A stretch of 64,000 nucleotides of DNA from ZLKRG08 sp046048895 (lineage in GTDB: Bacteria; Actinomycetota; Actinomycetes; Nanopelagicales; Nanopelagicaceae). Of this stretch, positions 43,115 through 51,175 are shown in pieces. How positions within the stretch are numbered: the stretch's first letter is position 1; each line of letters opens with the position of its first letter. A program made the translations under genes and the position numbers. The notes beneath the pieces were generated by a model. It saw nothing but the letters and a program-made list of their open reading frames with translations, was not told the DNA's origin and did no database searches. Location of the stretch: the NCBI GenBank assembly GCA_046048895.1, contig JBJOFF010000003.1, positions 1-64,000 of the forward strand, written 5' to 3'.

Positions 43115-43982
43115 CGGTACGACCTAAGATTACTAAAGCGCTGCCAAGTAAAATCGTAAGCACGCCAATCCAAATTCCTAAATGAGGTTTCTGGCCTAAC
43201 CACCAGACTGCCAATAATGCACTAATCGGTACTTCAAAAAAGACCACCATCGAAACGATTGCTGGCGAGACTCGCTTTAAAACGCTATTGAACATGGAGT
43301 GACCTAATAGCTGGGCGCCCACAATTAAACCAAAAACAATCCACCATTCTCGAGCTGAAAAGTGGAGCAAATTACCTTGTGTTAACGCAAACGGCAGCGC
43401 TGTGAAGGCGCAGAAAAAATAACAGATGGTGGTGTAAGTCGTGGCTGGAATGCTTCTTTGCGCTTTGGCGCCTAAGTTCACATAAGTTGCAGCTAACGCA
43501 GCGCAAACAATTGCCGCTAAATCGCCTTGAAATGCGCGCCAAGAAAAATGTAAATCAACGCCAGAGATAAATAGCACTCCGATAAAACTAATTAACATGC
43601 CTATCCAGGCTTTTTTAGAAACATGGTGGCCAGTAATAACCGCAAAAATCGTGGCGAAAATCGGTTGTAAAGCTGCAAGTGCAGTTCCTGCCGCTACCGA
43701 GGTGTATCTCATCGCTAAAAAGAAGCCCATAAAGTGCGCAGCTAAAACTACTCCCGCTATTGCGGACCATTTGAAGCCTTCTCGATCTTTGATCTGTAAT
43801 TTCTTGAAGTTAATCAAATAGGTAATTACTGCGCCACCTAAATTTCGCCAAAATATCAGAGCTAAAACTGGCATTGTACTTAAAGCAATCAATGGACCCG
43901 ATGTACCTATGCCAAGCACTCCGATTCCTAAACGGATGGAATCTGATCGATTAGGGAAAGCTAAGTGTTTCTTCTGGTTCAT
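43104..43982 (-). CDS. EamA/DMT-family transporter
   Basis: A 292-residue carrier with ten hydrophobic helices in two repeated halves (EamA). Internal motifs include ALAALQPIFATIFAVITG in the first half and the equivalent FFEVPISALLAVWWLG in the second. Substrates of this superfamily are mainly amino acids or metabolites, sometimes metals. It overlaps the Nramp-like gene by 4 bases in the same operon. Confidence 0.85.
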   Translation of the reverse strand: MNQKKHLAFPNRSDSIRLGIGVLGIGTSGPLIALSTMPVLALIFWRNLGGAVITYLINFKKLQIKDREGFKWSAIAGVVLAAHFMGFFLAMRYTSVAAGTALAALQPIFATIFAVITGHHVSKKAWIGMLISFIGVLFISGVDLHFSWRAFQGDLAAIVCAALAATYVNLGAKAQRSIPATTYTTICYFFCAFTALPFALTQGNLLHFSAREWWIVFGLIVGAQLLGHSMFNSVLKRVSPAIVSMVVFFEVPISALLAVWWLGQKPHLGIWIGVLTILLGSALVILGRTDAN

Positions 43983-45232
43983 CCTGCGATGGTTAACCAG
44001 AGTAAAGTTCCAACACAGGTGAAGATAATCAAAATGATGGCAACGTAAACAAATTGCATTCTTGTGCTAGCGCGATACTCACCCATTAATCGTGAATCTT
44101 TCGCGATTCCGAACATATAAAGTAAAAGTGGTAACAACAACACAGCATTTAGTATCTGAGTTAAAACCAAGATGCGGATAAGTGGTGCGCCTGGAATTAA
44201 CACCAAAGTCGCAGCCACAATCGTAATTACCGCAAAGGTGGTATAGAAAAGCGGGGCTTCATTGGCTTTATCATCAAGAGCTGCTGGGCGACCAGTTAGA
44301 TCTGTTACTGCATATGCAGTTGAAAGCGGCAGAATCGATGCCGCTAATAACGCGGCGCCAATCAAACCCACGGCAAATAACTCTTTAGCTAAAGTTCCAG
44401 CTAGAGGCGTTAGCGCTTGCGCAGCTTGCGCAGCATCATCAATCGATGTCTGGCCAGTTGCATTTAGTGTTGCTGCGCAAGTTACAACCACGAAAAAACC
44501 AATAATTCCGGTCAATAGCGAACCAGTCCAAACATCCACTCTCAGCAACTTTAAATCTTCTTTAGTCAAGCGTTTATCTACTGCGTAACTTTGAATAAAA
44601 GCTAGTCCCCAAGGTGCCAAAGTGGTACCTAATGTCGCAGTAGCAATAAATATCGCTTCACGAGTTAGCGGCATCGATGGGATAAATAAACCCTCAGCTG
44701 CTGCTGACCAATCAGGTTTCGCCATGAAGCCCGCAATAATGTAAGCGATAAATACTGAAGCTAGTACAAAAAATACTTTCTCAACACGTGCGAAACTGCC
44801 ACGCAGCACCAAGAACGAGACCACAATGCCGGCAAGAGGAACTGTGATGTATTTAGAGATACCGAACAAATTTCCAGCCGCAGCAATGCCAGCAAACTCT
44901 GCGGTCATAGTGCCAACATTTGCGAGTACTAAAGCTAGCGCGCTTAACATTCCGGATCGCGCACCATACTTCTGACGAATTAATCCAATTAATCCTTGGC
45001 GTGTAACTACGCCAATTCGTGCACCTAAATCTTGAAATAAAATGAGTGCAATTGTGGCAAGTCCCAATGTCCAAAGTAATTGATAACCAAATTGCGCACC
45101 CAATTGAGAGTAGGTTGTGATACCGGCTGGGTCATCATCTGAAAGCCCTGCAATGATGCCTGGACCCATAACGGCAAGAAATGCGCCCAAGCGCAATTTT
45201 CTAGAATCTAATTTCTCCATTTTATTACTCAT
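43979..45232 (-). CDS. Nramp-related transporter with altered metal-site motifs (possible Mg2+ carrier)
   Basis: A 417-residue carrier with about 11 membrane helices and the Nramp layout. In helix 1, the place of the canonical DPGN is filled by DDDPAGI, so the coordinating Asn is missing. In helix 6 the usual MPH is replaced by APW, so the metal-binding Met and the proton-linked His are also missing. Loss of the soft sulfur ligand is the mark of Nramp-related magnesium carriers (NRMT). The stop/start overlap with the soluble MgtE-N/CBS gene supports a link to magnesium. Manganese or other metals cannot be excluded. Confidence 0.8.
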   Translation of the reverse strand: MSNKMEKLDSRKLRLGAFLAVMGPGIIAGLSDDDPAGITTYSQLGAQFGYQLLWTLGLATIALILFQDLGARIGVVTRQGLIGLIRQKYGARSGMLSALALVLANVGTMTAEFAGIAAAGNLFGISKYITVPLAGIVVSFLVLRGSFARVEKVFFVLASVFIAYIIAGFMAKPDWSAAAEGLFIPSMPLTREAIFIATATLGTTLAPWGLAFIQSYAVDKRLTKEDLKLLRVDVWTGSLLTGIIGFFVVVTCAATLNATGQTSIDDAAQAAQALTPLAGTLAKELFAVGLIGAALLAASILPLSTAYAVTDLTGRPAALDDKANEAPLFYTTFAVITIVAATLVLIPGAPLIRILVLTQILNAVLLLPLLLYMFGIAKDSRLMGEYRASTRMQFVYVAIILIIFTCVGTLLWLTIAG

Positions 45233-46542
45233 GAAAGCGCACCTGTTCCTTGCGCTAAACCAGAGCTCTCTGCCGGCACCATGGCGTCGATAATGTCATC
45301 GGCCAAAATTCTGCCGACTGGCTTTCCTTTTTCGTCAACCACAATTACTGATGAACCGCGGTTACTTGAGAACTCTTCAATAACTTCCTCTAGTGGAGTT
45401 TCTATTCCTACTGCAGTTGGAAATGGCGCTTTTACTAAGCTCTCTAATTTATCTGCAGGCTTAGCCGCGACCAATTCGACAATTTGAATGTGATCAAGCA
45501 ATTTACCCTTGGAATCAACCACTGTTACGCCATCTGAAATATCACGCTCGCGATTTTCTACTAATAATTGCAAGGCTTCTGCCACGCTATCGCTCTCTTT
45601 AACGATAAGTAAGTGCGTAGTCATAATGCCGCCAGCATGTGTCTCATCAAATTCAACTAATCGACGTAGTTGCTTTGCCATGGCTGGCGCCATCTGCGCC
45701 AAAATACTTTCAGAATGTTCCTCATCTAAATCGCGAAGTACTTCGGCAGATTCATCGGGTTCCATGTGCGAAAGTAATTCCGCAGCTCGTTGATCAGAGA
45801 TACCACGCAAGAGTCCTTGCAACTCATCGTCTTCCATCTCTTCGAGTGCATCTGCAGCTAAATCTGGATCAAGTAACTCAATAAGTGCGCTCTGTTCGCG
45901 ACCTTCAAGATCTTCGATGATGTCTGCAATATCTGCGGGGCGCAATTTACTTAGCGCTTCACGAGTGGCAGTTGTTCGAACCACTCCACCGCTATCTGCT
46001 AATGAAGCCACGCTGGCCCAATCAATTACTTGATCGACACCTGGGGTACGACCAAAAGTACCCGGAAAAATTCGGCGAACAAAAGAGCGAAACGATACGT
46101 CAACTCCTACTAATCGAATCTCTTTATCAAGGGGCGCCAAATACAAATCAGAAGATCGCACCACTCGCAAACCATTTACATCAACAATTTGATGATCTAA
46201 TACATCACCATCTAACAACTGTTCACCAGTGCGTCGTTGATACTCAGTTAAATTAACTTTGGCAGAAGATAAAGTTATTTCATCTTTAGTTAATTTTGCG
46301 ATGCGGGCGCCATCAATATATGCACGACGACCTGCGACCTTCACGATTAATCCCGAAACAGGTGGATAGGTCTCGCCACCATGGCGTACTACGAAATCGA
46401 CGAGCTTGCCTAAATCTTTTCCATCTTGATCTTTGACTGGGCGACCGATAATTCCGGCCACTGAAACTAATGTGCTCTGGATGCCTTTTCGGGTGAGCGC
46501 TCTAGATTGGACCGCTTTTGTTGGGGCAGCGGTCTTTGACAT
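45229..46542 (-). CDS. PRC-barrel / MgtE-N / CBS protein without membrane part
   Basis: A 437-residue cytoplasmic protein. PRC-barrel-like repeats occupy about 28-165, an MgtE N-terminal superhelix about 195-300 (LEEMEDDELQGLLRGI, then SHMEPDESAEVLRDL), and a pair of CBS domains about 305-425 (GGIMTTHLL). In the magnesium channel MgtE these two last parts bind Mg2+ and close the pore; here the pore is absent. It overlaps the Nramp-related gene by 4 bases, so the two are made together. I infer that it senses Mg2+ and regulates that carrier. TAGAAT lies 7 bases before the ATG, heading a five-gene operon. Confidence 0.85.
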   Translation of the reverse strand: MSKTAAPTKAVQSRALTRKGIQSTLVSVAGIIGRPVKDQDGKDLGKLVDFVVRHGGETYPPVSGLIVKVAGRRAYIDGARIAKLTKDEITLSSAKVNLTEYQRRTGEQLLDGDVLDHQIVDVNGLRVVRSSDLYLAPLDKEIRLVGVDVSFRSFVRRIFPGTFGRTPGVDQVIDWASVASLADSGGVVRTTATREALSKLRPADIADIIEDLEGREQSALIELLDPDLAADALEEMEDDELQGLLRGISDQRAAELLSHMEPDESAEVLRDLDEEHSESILAQMAPAMAKQLRRLVEFDETHAGGIMTTHLLIVKESDSVAEALQLLVENRERDISDGVTVVDSKGKLLDHIQIVELVAAKPADKLESLVKAPFPTAVGIETPLEEVIEEFSSNRGSSVIVVDEKGKPVGRILADDIIDAMVPAESSGLAQGTGALS

Positions 46543-46549
46543 GCTGCGA

Positions 46550-46555
46550 ATTCTA
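46550..46555 (-). promoter_or_regulatory. -10 box for the MgtE-N/CBS-Nramp operon
   Basis: Minus-strand TAGAAT, 7 bases before the ATG at 46542. Confidence 0.6.
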
Positions 46556-46570
46556 CTTAACGATAAGCAA

Positions 46571-47683
46571 TCAAACGTTTAATTTAAGTGGAACCCCAAG
46601 TAAAGAGCGCTTACGTTCCGTTAATTTTGCCGCTATTTCAATTATGGCCTTGGCAGATGGATCATTTGCAGCAGCGACCACAACAGGCGCACCACCATCT
46701 CCGCCACTTCGAAGCGCTTGGCTAAATGGCACATTTCCAAGGACCGGAACTTCCGCTCCTACTAATTGGCTTAGTCGCTCTGCAGTTGCTACTCCGCCAC
46801 CACTTCCGAATAATTCAATTGGCTCGCCGCACTTAGGGCATGGGAAAGCTGACATATTCTCGATTACGCCCACAATCTGTTGCTTCATCTGATGCGCAAT
46901 TCGACCAGATCGCTCTGCAACTTCGGCAGCTGCAATTTGAGGTGTAGTCACGACAATTAATTCAGAACCTGGAATTAATTGTCCAAGTGAGATGGCTAAA
47001 TCACCAGTGCCAGGAGGCAAATCTAAAAATAGGAAATCTAAATCTCCCCAATAGGCATCTGTAAGCAACTGAGATAAAACTTTATGCAAGATTGGACCGC
47101 GGTATGCGACAGCATCAGCCCTATCTGGCTTGAACATTTCCATAGAGACACATTTAACGCCGTAATTTTCCAGCGGAATAAACATCTCATCAATTGCAGT
47201 CGGTCTCTGTCCAATCATTCCCAGCAAGCGCGGAATTGAATGTCCGTAAACGTCGGCGTCTAAAATTCCAACTCGCATCCCCATTTGTGCAACTGCAATC
47301 GCTAGATTGGTAGTTAAAGAAGATTTTCCTACGCCGCCTTTTCCAGAGGAAACTCCGATAACGCGAGTCAAGGAATCTGGACGTGCAAAAGGAATTTCTT
47401 TTGCCTTTCCACCGCGAACGATGTCGCGAACTTTTTCGCGCTGCGCTTCATTCATTACGCCATATTCAAGGGCGATTTCTTTTACACCTGAAACTTCGCC
47501 AAGCGCTTTTTGAATATCGTTGGTAAGTGTCTCTTTCATTGGACAGCCTGCAATAGTTAATAAGACTTTAATTTCTGCGCGCCCATTGGTTAACTCTGCG
47601 CGTTCGACCATGCCTAATTCGGTAATCGATCTACGAAGTTCGGGATCAATTACTTTGCTAAGCGCATCAAGTAATTGGCTCAT
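46571..47683 (-). CDS. mrp: Mrp/ApbC iron-sulfur cluster carrier
   Basis: A P-loop ATPase that carries and delivers iron-sulfur clusters. Residues about 1-85 are a MIP18/DUF59 domain (VIDPELRRSI, then TIAGCPMKETL). The Mrp domain has the deviant Walker A SSGKGGVGKSSLTTN, DADVYGHS, LDLPPGTGD and the cluster-binding CPKCGEP. The length of 370 is usual for actinobacterial Mrp. It overlaps tatB by 4 bases and ends the pepA-methyltransferase-tatB-mrp unit. In M. tuberculosis mrp (Rv1229c) is also near tatB. Confidence 0.93.
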   Translation of the reverse strand: MSQLLDALSKVIDPELRRSITELGMVERAELTNGRAEIKVLLTIAGCPMKETLTNDIQKALGEVSGVKEIALEYGVMNEAQREKVRDIVRGGKAKEIPFARPDSLTRVIGVSSGKGGVGKSSLTTNLAIAVAQMGMRVGILDADVYGHSIPRLLGMIGQRPTAIDEMFIPLENYGVKCVSMEMFKPDRADAVAYRGPILHKVLSQLLTDAYWGDLDFLFLDLPPGTGDLAISLGQLIPGSELIVVTTPQIAAAEVAERSGRIAHQMKQQIVGVIENMSAFPCPKCGEPIELFGSGGGVATAERLSQLVGAEVPVLGNVPFSQALRSGGDGGAPVVVAAANDPSAKAIIEIAAKLTERKRSLLGVPLKLNV

Positions 47684-47985
47684 AGCAAATCCGGATCAAT
47701 TTTTACCGCATGGTTGGTTTTAATCTTCTTGCTATCGTCTTTCATAGCTTCGTTAAGCTGCTTCTTAATGAAGGTTTTTGGATGCAAATCCTGTGGTTTT
47801 AAATTCTCATAGCCAGGCCCAAGTGAATCTTTGATCTGGTCCGTGGCTGTAATTGCATACGAGCGGAATTTTTTTAACATCTTTGCCGCATCTACCGCCA
47901 AATTTGGTAGCCGATCTGGCCCGACTAAAAAGAGCGCCAGAATGGCAAGGCCGATTAACTCTCCAAAACCGATATCTCCAAACAC
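47680..47985 (-). CDS. tatB: twin-arginine translocase subunit TatB
   Basis: A 101-residue protein with the Tat membrane hairpin: MFGDIGFGELIGLAILALF followed by the GPDRLPNL hinge and a basic amphipathic helix. This fits TatB rather than TatA because of the FGELI segment and the longer charged tail. TatB recognises folded cargo with TatC. It follows the methyltransferase gene by 13 bases and overlaps mrp. The proteins encoded between them in mycobacteria (SigE, RseA, HtrA) are absent. Confidence 0.87.
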   Translation of the reverse strand: MFGDIGFGELIGLAILALFLVGPDRLPNLAVDAAKMLKKFRSYAITATDQIKDSLGPGYENLKPQDLHPKTFIKKQLNEAMKDDSKKIKTNHAVKIDPDLL

Positions 47986-47998
47986 TGGCTTAGAGTAT

Positions 47999-48625
47999 TT
48001 AGAGTTTGGTCGCTAGTAAAACTGCGTCGCCCACTGGGTTTAGTGAGATAGACCAGACATCGCTCTGGCCCTTTAAATACTTACCCGCATCTCGTAGCGC
48101 GACAGTCTTTGGGTCTCTCTGGGCTGGATCTGGAACTTTTCCTCCACCATAAAAGTGATCAATCGCCAGAATCCCACCAACTCGCAGAATACGATGGGCT
48201 TCATCTATTACATCCATAACATCTTCAGGATCGCCGCGAAATACCACTAAGTCGTACGCGCGGTCTGCAAGTTTGCGCATTACTTCTAAATAGCCACTTG
48301 TGATTAGTCGATATCTATTTGCTGCAATATCTGCTTCCAATAAAACTTGTTTTGCAATTTGAGTGTGTTGAACTTCAGGATCAATAGTTGTAATTACACC
48401 TGAATTCATTACGCCTTTGAGTAACCATAAAGTTCCGACTCCAGATCCGGTCCCGATCTCTACTACCGATTGTGCCGAAATTAATGAGGCGATGTAACGC
48501 AAATACGCGCCAGATCCTGGAGTTGCATCTACTACCCCGAGTTCGATTCCCTTTTCGCGAGCGGAATTTTGATACGGGTCTTCTGGGATATAAGTATCTG
48601 AAAATTGAGCTAAATCAAATTTCAC
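47999..48625 (-). CDS. O-methyltransferase (class I, SAM-dependent)
   Basis: A 208-residue methyltransferase of the O-methyltransferase (caffeoyl-CoA type) family. The SAM-binding part is VVEIGTGSGVGTLWLL, followed by ITTIDPEVQH and VFRGDPEDV; the late metal loop is IDHFYGGG. It corresponds to Rv1220c. The substrate is unknown. The start overlaps the pepA stop by 4 bases. Confidence 0.85.
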   Translation of the reverse strand: MKFDLAQFSDTYIPEDPYQNSAREKGIELGVVDATPGSGAYLRYIASLISAQSVVEIGTGSGVGTLWLLKGVMNSGVITTIDPEVQHTQIAKQVLLEADIAANRYRLITSGYLEVMRKLADRAYDLVVFRGDPEDVMDVIDEAHRILRVGGILAIDHFYGGGKVPDPAQRDPKTVALRDAGKYLKGQSDVWSISLNPVGDAVLLATKL

Positions 48626-50067
48626 TTAAAGTTTCCAATCCATTCCAAAAGCAAACGAACACCAAAACCGGTACCGCCTTTTGGATTTTCGCCCGCATCA
48701 GAATCTGCCCTACCAACTCCAGCAATATCCAAATGCGCCCAATTAACTTGATCAACAAACTGCTCCAAAAATAGCGCTGCAGTAACTGAACCAGCGCTAA
48801 ATTCCACAGCATCTGCAGTGTGATTGATATCAGCAATATCTGATGCCAGTGCAATTTCATAATCATCAATAAGTGGCATATGCCAAACTCGATCACCGGA
48901 AATTTCGCCGGCTGCTCGCAATTGTTTTACCCACTTTTGATCTCTGGAATAGAGCGCCGCATATTGCTTTCCAAGGCCTAAACTCGCGGCACCAGTTAAG
49001 GTAGCAAGATCAATCAAGTAATCTGGTTTTAAATGTTTTACCGCGTAAGCCAATCCATCAGCTAAAACCAAACGGCCTTCAGCATCAGTATTAAGCACTT
49101 CTACAGTTTTGCCACCATAGTGGGTAATGACATCGCCCGGACGTTGCGCAGTTGCGGAGATCGCATTTTCTGCGCACATTAGTAACGCAGTAACTTTTAC
49201 ATTTGCCTTTAAATCTTTAAGTGCACTCATAACAGCTAAACATGCAGCCGCACCTGCCATATCGCTCTTCATCGGAGCCATAATGTCGTAAGGACGTTTT
49301 AATGAAATGCCGCCGGTATCGTAAGTTATTCCTTTGCCAACTAAAACAATATGCTTATTATGTTTAGTCTTCACGTTTTTTGGTGAGTATGTCATTGTTA
49401 TAAAACGAGGACCAGGTTTTGGAGCAGAACCACCAACTGCGCGCAAGCCACCAAAATCATTTAACGCCGCACCAGATTTCACTTCTACTTTGGAACCATT
49501 TGCAAACTTCTTTGCTTGCTTCGCCATCCATTCTGGGTTCTTGATGTTGGAAGGCGTATGAATCAGAGCTCTCGCGCGATTTACTGCATCTGAAGTTAGT
49601 TGCGCGCTTTTACATGTGGCTTCGTCAACTTGCGTTACTTCCAATACTGCCTTGGCTTCTTTTGCGCCTGACTTTAAATTCCAAGTGAAATTTCCTAAAT
49701 TTGCTGAAATTAGAAAGCTCTTGGCTTGCGTTGGTTTTAATGCGAGCGCTAAATGAACTTCACCATCTTTCCCTCGCAACCTTCGGCCAACTGCTGCGCC
49801 AGCGCTACGCAAATCTGAATTACTTAATTTCCCTAGTGAGACAAAACTTAATCGATCACATTTGTATCCGGGTGCGCTAACTGGAATTTCGAAAACTTCG
49901 CCAGCTTTTAGCGGTTTATCTGCCGGCGCAAAAAAAGCTAGCTCATCCGCTAAATTCAACTCAAATACTTTGGCGATTTCGGGAGCTGAAACTTTGCCAT
50001 CAATTACTGGCAGAAAGAGCTGATTAACTTTCTTGGATAGCTTTTCGGTGCGCTTGAAAGTTAGCAT
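48622..50067 (-). CDS. pepA: leucyl aminopeptidase (M17)
   Basis: A cytosolic peptidase that removes N-terminal amino acids and needs two metal ions. The 481-residue product has the C-terminal catalytic domain with GKGITYDTGGISLK (metal and catalytic Lys), MKSDMAGAA and the NTDAEGRLVL signature. The N-terminal domain is less conserved. TAGTTT lies 7 bases before the ATG, heading the pepA-methyltransferase-tatB-mrp unit. Confidence 0.93.
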   Translation of the reverse strand: MLTFKRTEKLSKKVNQLFLPVIDGKVSAPEIAKVFELNLADELAFFAPADKPLKAGEVFEIPVSAPGYKCDRLSFVSLGKLSNSDLRSAGAAVGRRLRGKDGEVHLALALKPTQAKSFLISANLGNFTWNLKSGAKEAKAVLEVTQVDEATCKSAQLTSDAVNRARALIHTPSNIKNPEWMAKQAKKFANGSKVEVKSGAALNDFGGLRAVGGSAPKPGPRFITMTYSPKNVKTKHNKHIVLVGKGITYDTGGISLKRPYDIMAPMKSDMAGAAACLAVMSALKDLKANVKVTALLMCAENAISATAQRPGDVITHYGGKTVEVLNTDAEGRLVLADGLAYAVKHLKPDYLIDLATLTGAASLGLGKQYAALYSRDQKWVKQLRAAGEISGDRVWHMPLIDDYEIALASDIADINHTADAVEFSAGSVTAALFLEQFVDQVNWAHLDIAGVGRADSDAGENPKGGTGFGVRLLLEWIGNFK

Positions 50068-50074
50068 GCGCGCA

Positions 50075-50080
50075 AAACTA
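50075..50080 (-). promoter_or_regulatory. -10 box for leaderless pepA
   Basis: Minus-strand TAGTTT, 7 bases before the ATG at 50067. Confidence 0.5.
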
Positions 50081-50114
50081 CTACGAGTTAATCGATTTCC
50101 TGGTTAGTTTTTGC

Positions 50115-50294
50115 TTACTTCTTGATGAGCTGTACTGCAGCCTGAAGACAGCTACCTAAATTGGCTGCTTCCTCGGCATTTAATTCAACGACGAGACGTC
50201 CGCCGCCTTCAAGAGGGATGCGCATAACCAGGCTGCGAGCCTCCTTGGTGACTTCCATTGGACCATCACCGGTGCGCGGCTTCATTGCTGCCAT
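50115..50294 (-). CDS. DUF3117 family protein
   Basis: A 59-residue actinobacterial protein almost invariant in sequence: MAAMKPRTGDGPMEVTKEAR, then VMRIPLEGGGRLVVELNAEE. Function unknown. The ATG at 50294 has GGAGGG 7 bases ahead, a strong site that rules out the longer frame to 50309. A GATAAT at 50323-50328 is a possible -10 box giving a short leader. It corresponds to Rv1211. Confidence 0.9.
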   Translation of the reverse strand: MAAMKPRTGDGPMEVTKEARSLVMRIPLEGGGRLVVELNAEEAANLGSCLQAAVQLIKK

Positions 50295-50378
50295 TTTTAA
50301 ACCCTCCAAAGTTGAGAGGGTAATTATCTAACAAGTAGGCGAAAACTCTCAAATCCACTCATAGCGCATAGCTCCACT

Positions 50379-50405
50379 GAGATTGCTGAGATTGCTGAGA
50401 TTGCT
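50379..50405. repeat. three tandem 9-bp repeats
   Basis: GAGATTGCT occurs three times in a row between the sigma-like HTH gene (stop at 50410) and the DUF3117 promoter. On the minus strand it is AGCAATCTC. It could be a binding array for a regulator or slippage. Confidence 0.7.
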
Positions 50406-50409
50406 GGAG

Positions 50410-50595
50410 TTAAAGTCCCAACTCCCTGGCAAGGGCGGCTTTGCCAGATTTGATGATGCGCGCCACAGATTCTTCAGGCACCCCGAGCAACTCTGCGATC
50501 TCTGCCGCGCTCTTATTGCCAAGGTAATGCGCACGGAGCACAAATTGGTACTCCTCAGGGAGCGATTGGATAACTTCAGAAATTAAACGCTCCAC
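50410..50595 (-). CDS. free-standing sigma-factor region 4-like HTH protein
   Basis: A 61-residue protein that is only a helix-turn-helix of the sigma-70 region 4 type: SLPEEYQFVLRAHYLG, then SAAEIAELLGVPEESVARII. Region 2, which binds the -10 element, is missing. It may bind -35-like DNA or RNA polymerase as a small regulator or anti-sigma-like peptide, or be the remains of a sigma factor. The start is GTG, with TAAACT 8 bases ahead. It lies 21 bases after the LOG gene. Confidence 0.65.
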   Translation of the reverse strand: MERLISEVIQSLPEEYQFVLRAHYLGNKSAAEIAELLGVPEESVARIIKSGKAALARELGL

Positions 50596-50616
50596 AGTGC
50601 AAAAGTTTACTTATCT

Positions 50617-51153
50617 TTACTTTGGAGCTACGTGATTGAGCGCTTCATCAACTGAGCGCGCCCAATAAATCAACTCCTGCATGCCTGGTTTTACGAAATT
50701 TTCACCCTCTAAGTGATTAATCAATTCAATTAGAGGTTTATATAAATCGAATGGATCCAAAATTACGATTGGCTTATTATGAAACTTTAAATAACGTCCC
50801 ACCCAAATTTCAAATAGCTCCTCTAAAGTTCCGGCTCCACCAGGAAGCACGACAAATGCATCCGAGAGTTCCTCAATCATTCCTTTGCGTTCGCGCATAT
50901 CTTTTACAACATGCAAGACATCGGAATCATGATCTGCAAATTCGATTTTCACTAGAGCTTCGGGAATTACGCCAATAGTTTTTGCACCACCGGCTCTAGC
51001 GGCTCTAGCTACAGCTCCCATGCAAGAGACGCGTCCCCCGCCTGAGACTAAATTCCAATTTCGTGACGCGATACCTGCGCCTAATTCGCTTGCGAATTGA
51101 ATATGTTTTTCATCAATAGTAGGTGATGATGAGCAGAAGACGCTGATGTGCAT
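50617..51153 (-). CDS. LOG-family protein (nucleoside 5'-monophosphate phosphoribohydrolase)
   Basis: Members split nucleoside 5'-monophosphates, including cytokinin ribotides, into base and ribose phosphate. The 178-residue product has VFCSSSPTID, GGGRVSCMGAVA and the active-site PGGAGTLEELFE. It corresponds to Rv1205, whose mutants build up cytokinins. The ATG at 51153 is chosen over a GTG two codons upstream, since TAGTCT lies 6 bases before it. It is divergent from dapD. Confidence 0.88.
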   Translation of the reverse strand: MHISVFCSSSPTIDEKHIQFASELGAGIASRNWNLVSGGGRVSCMGAVARAARAGGAKTIGVIPEALVKIEFADHDSDVLHVVKDMRERKGMIEELSDAFVVLPGGAGTLEELFEIWVGRYLKFHNKPIVILDPFDLYKPLIELINHLEGENFVKPGMQELIYWARSVDEALNHVAPK

Positions 51154-51159
51154 CAGCAC

Positions 51160-51169
51160 AGACTAATAT
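51160..51169. promoter_or_regulatory. overlapping divergent -10 boxes (LOG gene / dapD)
   Basis: Plus-strand TAATAT (51164-51169) is 6 bases before the dapD ATG at 51176. Minus-strand TAGTCT (51160-51165) is 6 bases before the LOG ATG at 51153. They share the central TA pair (51164-51165). Confidence 0.6.
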
Positions 51170-51175
51170 GTACCC

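Noticed and set aside
50349..50543. Minus-strand ORF with a repeated SNL (LSNLSNLSG) run
   Set aside because: It overlaps the much better HTH ORF in another frame, and its repeat is only the 9-bp DNA repeat read in frame; no ribosome binding site.
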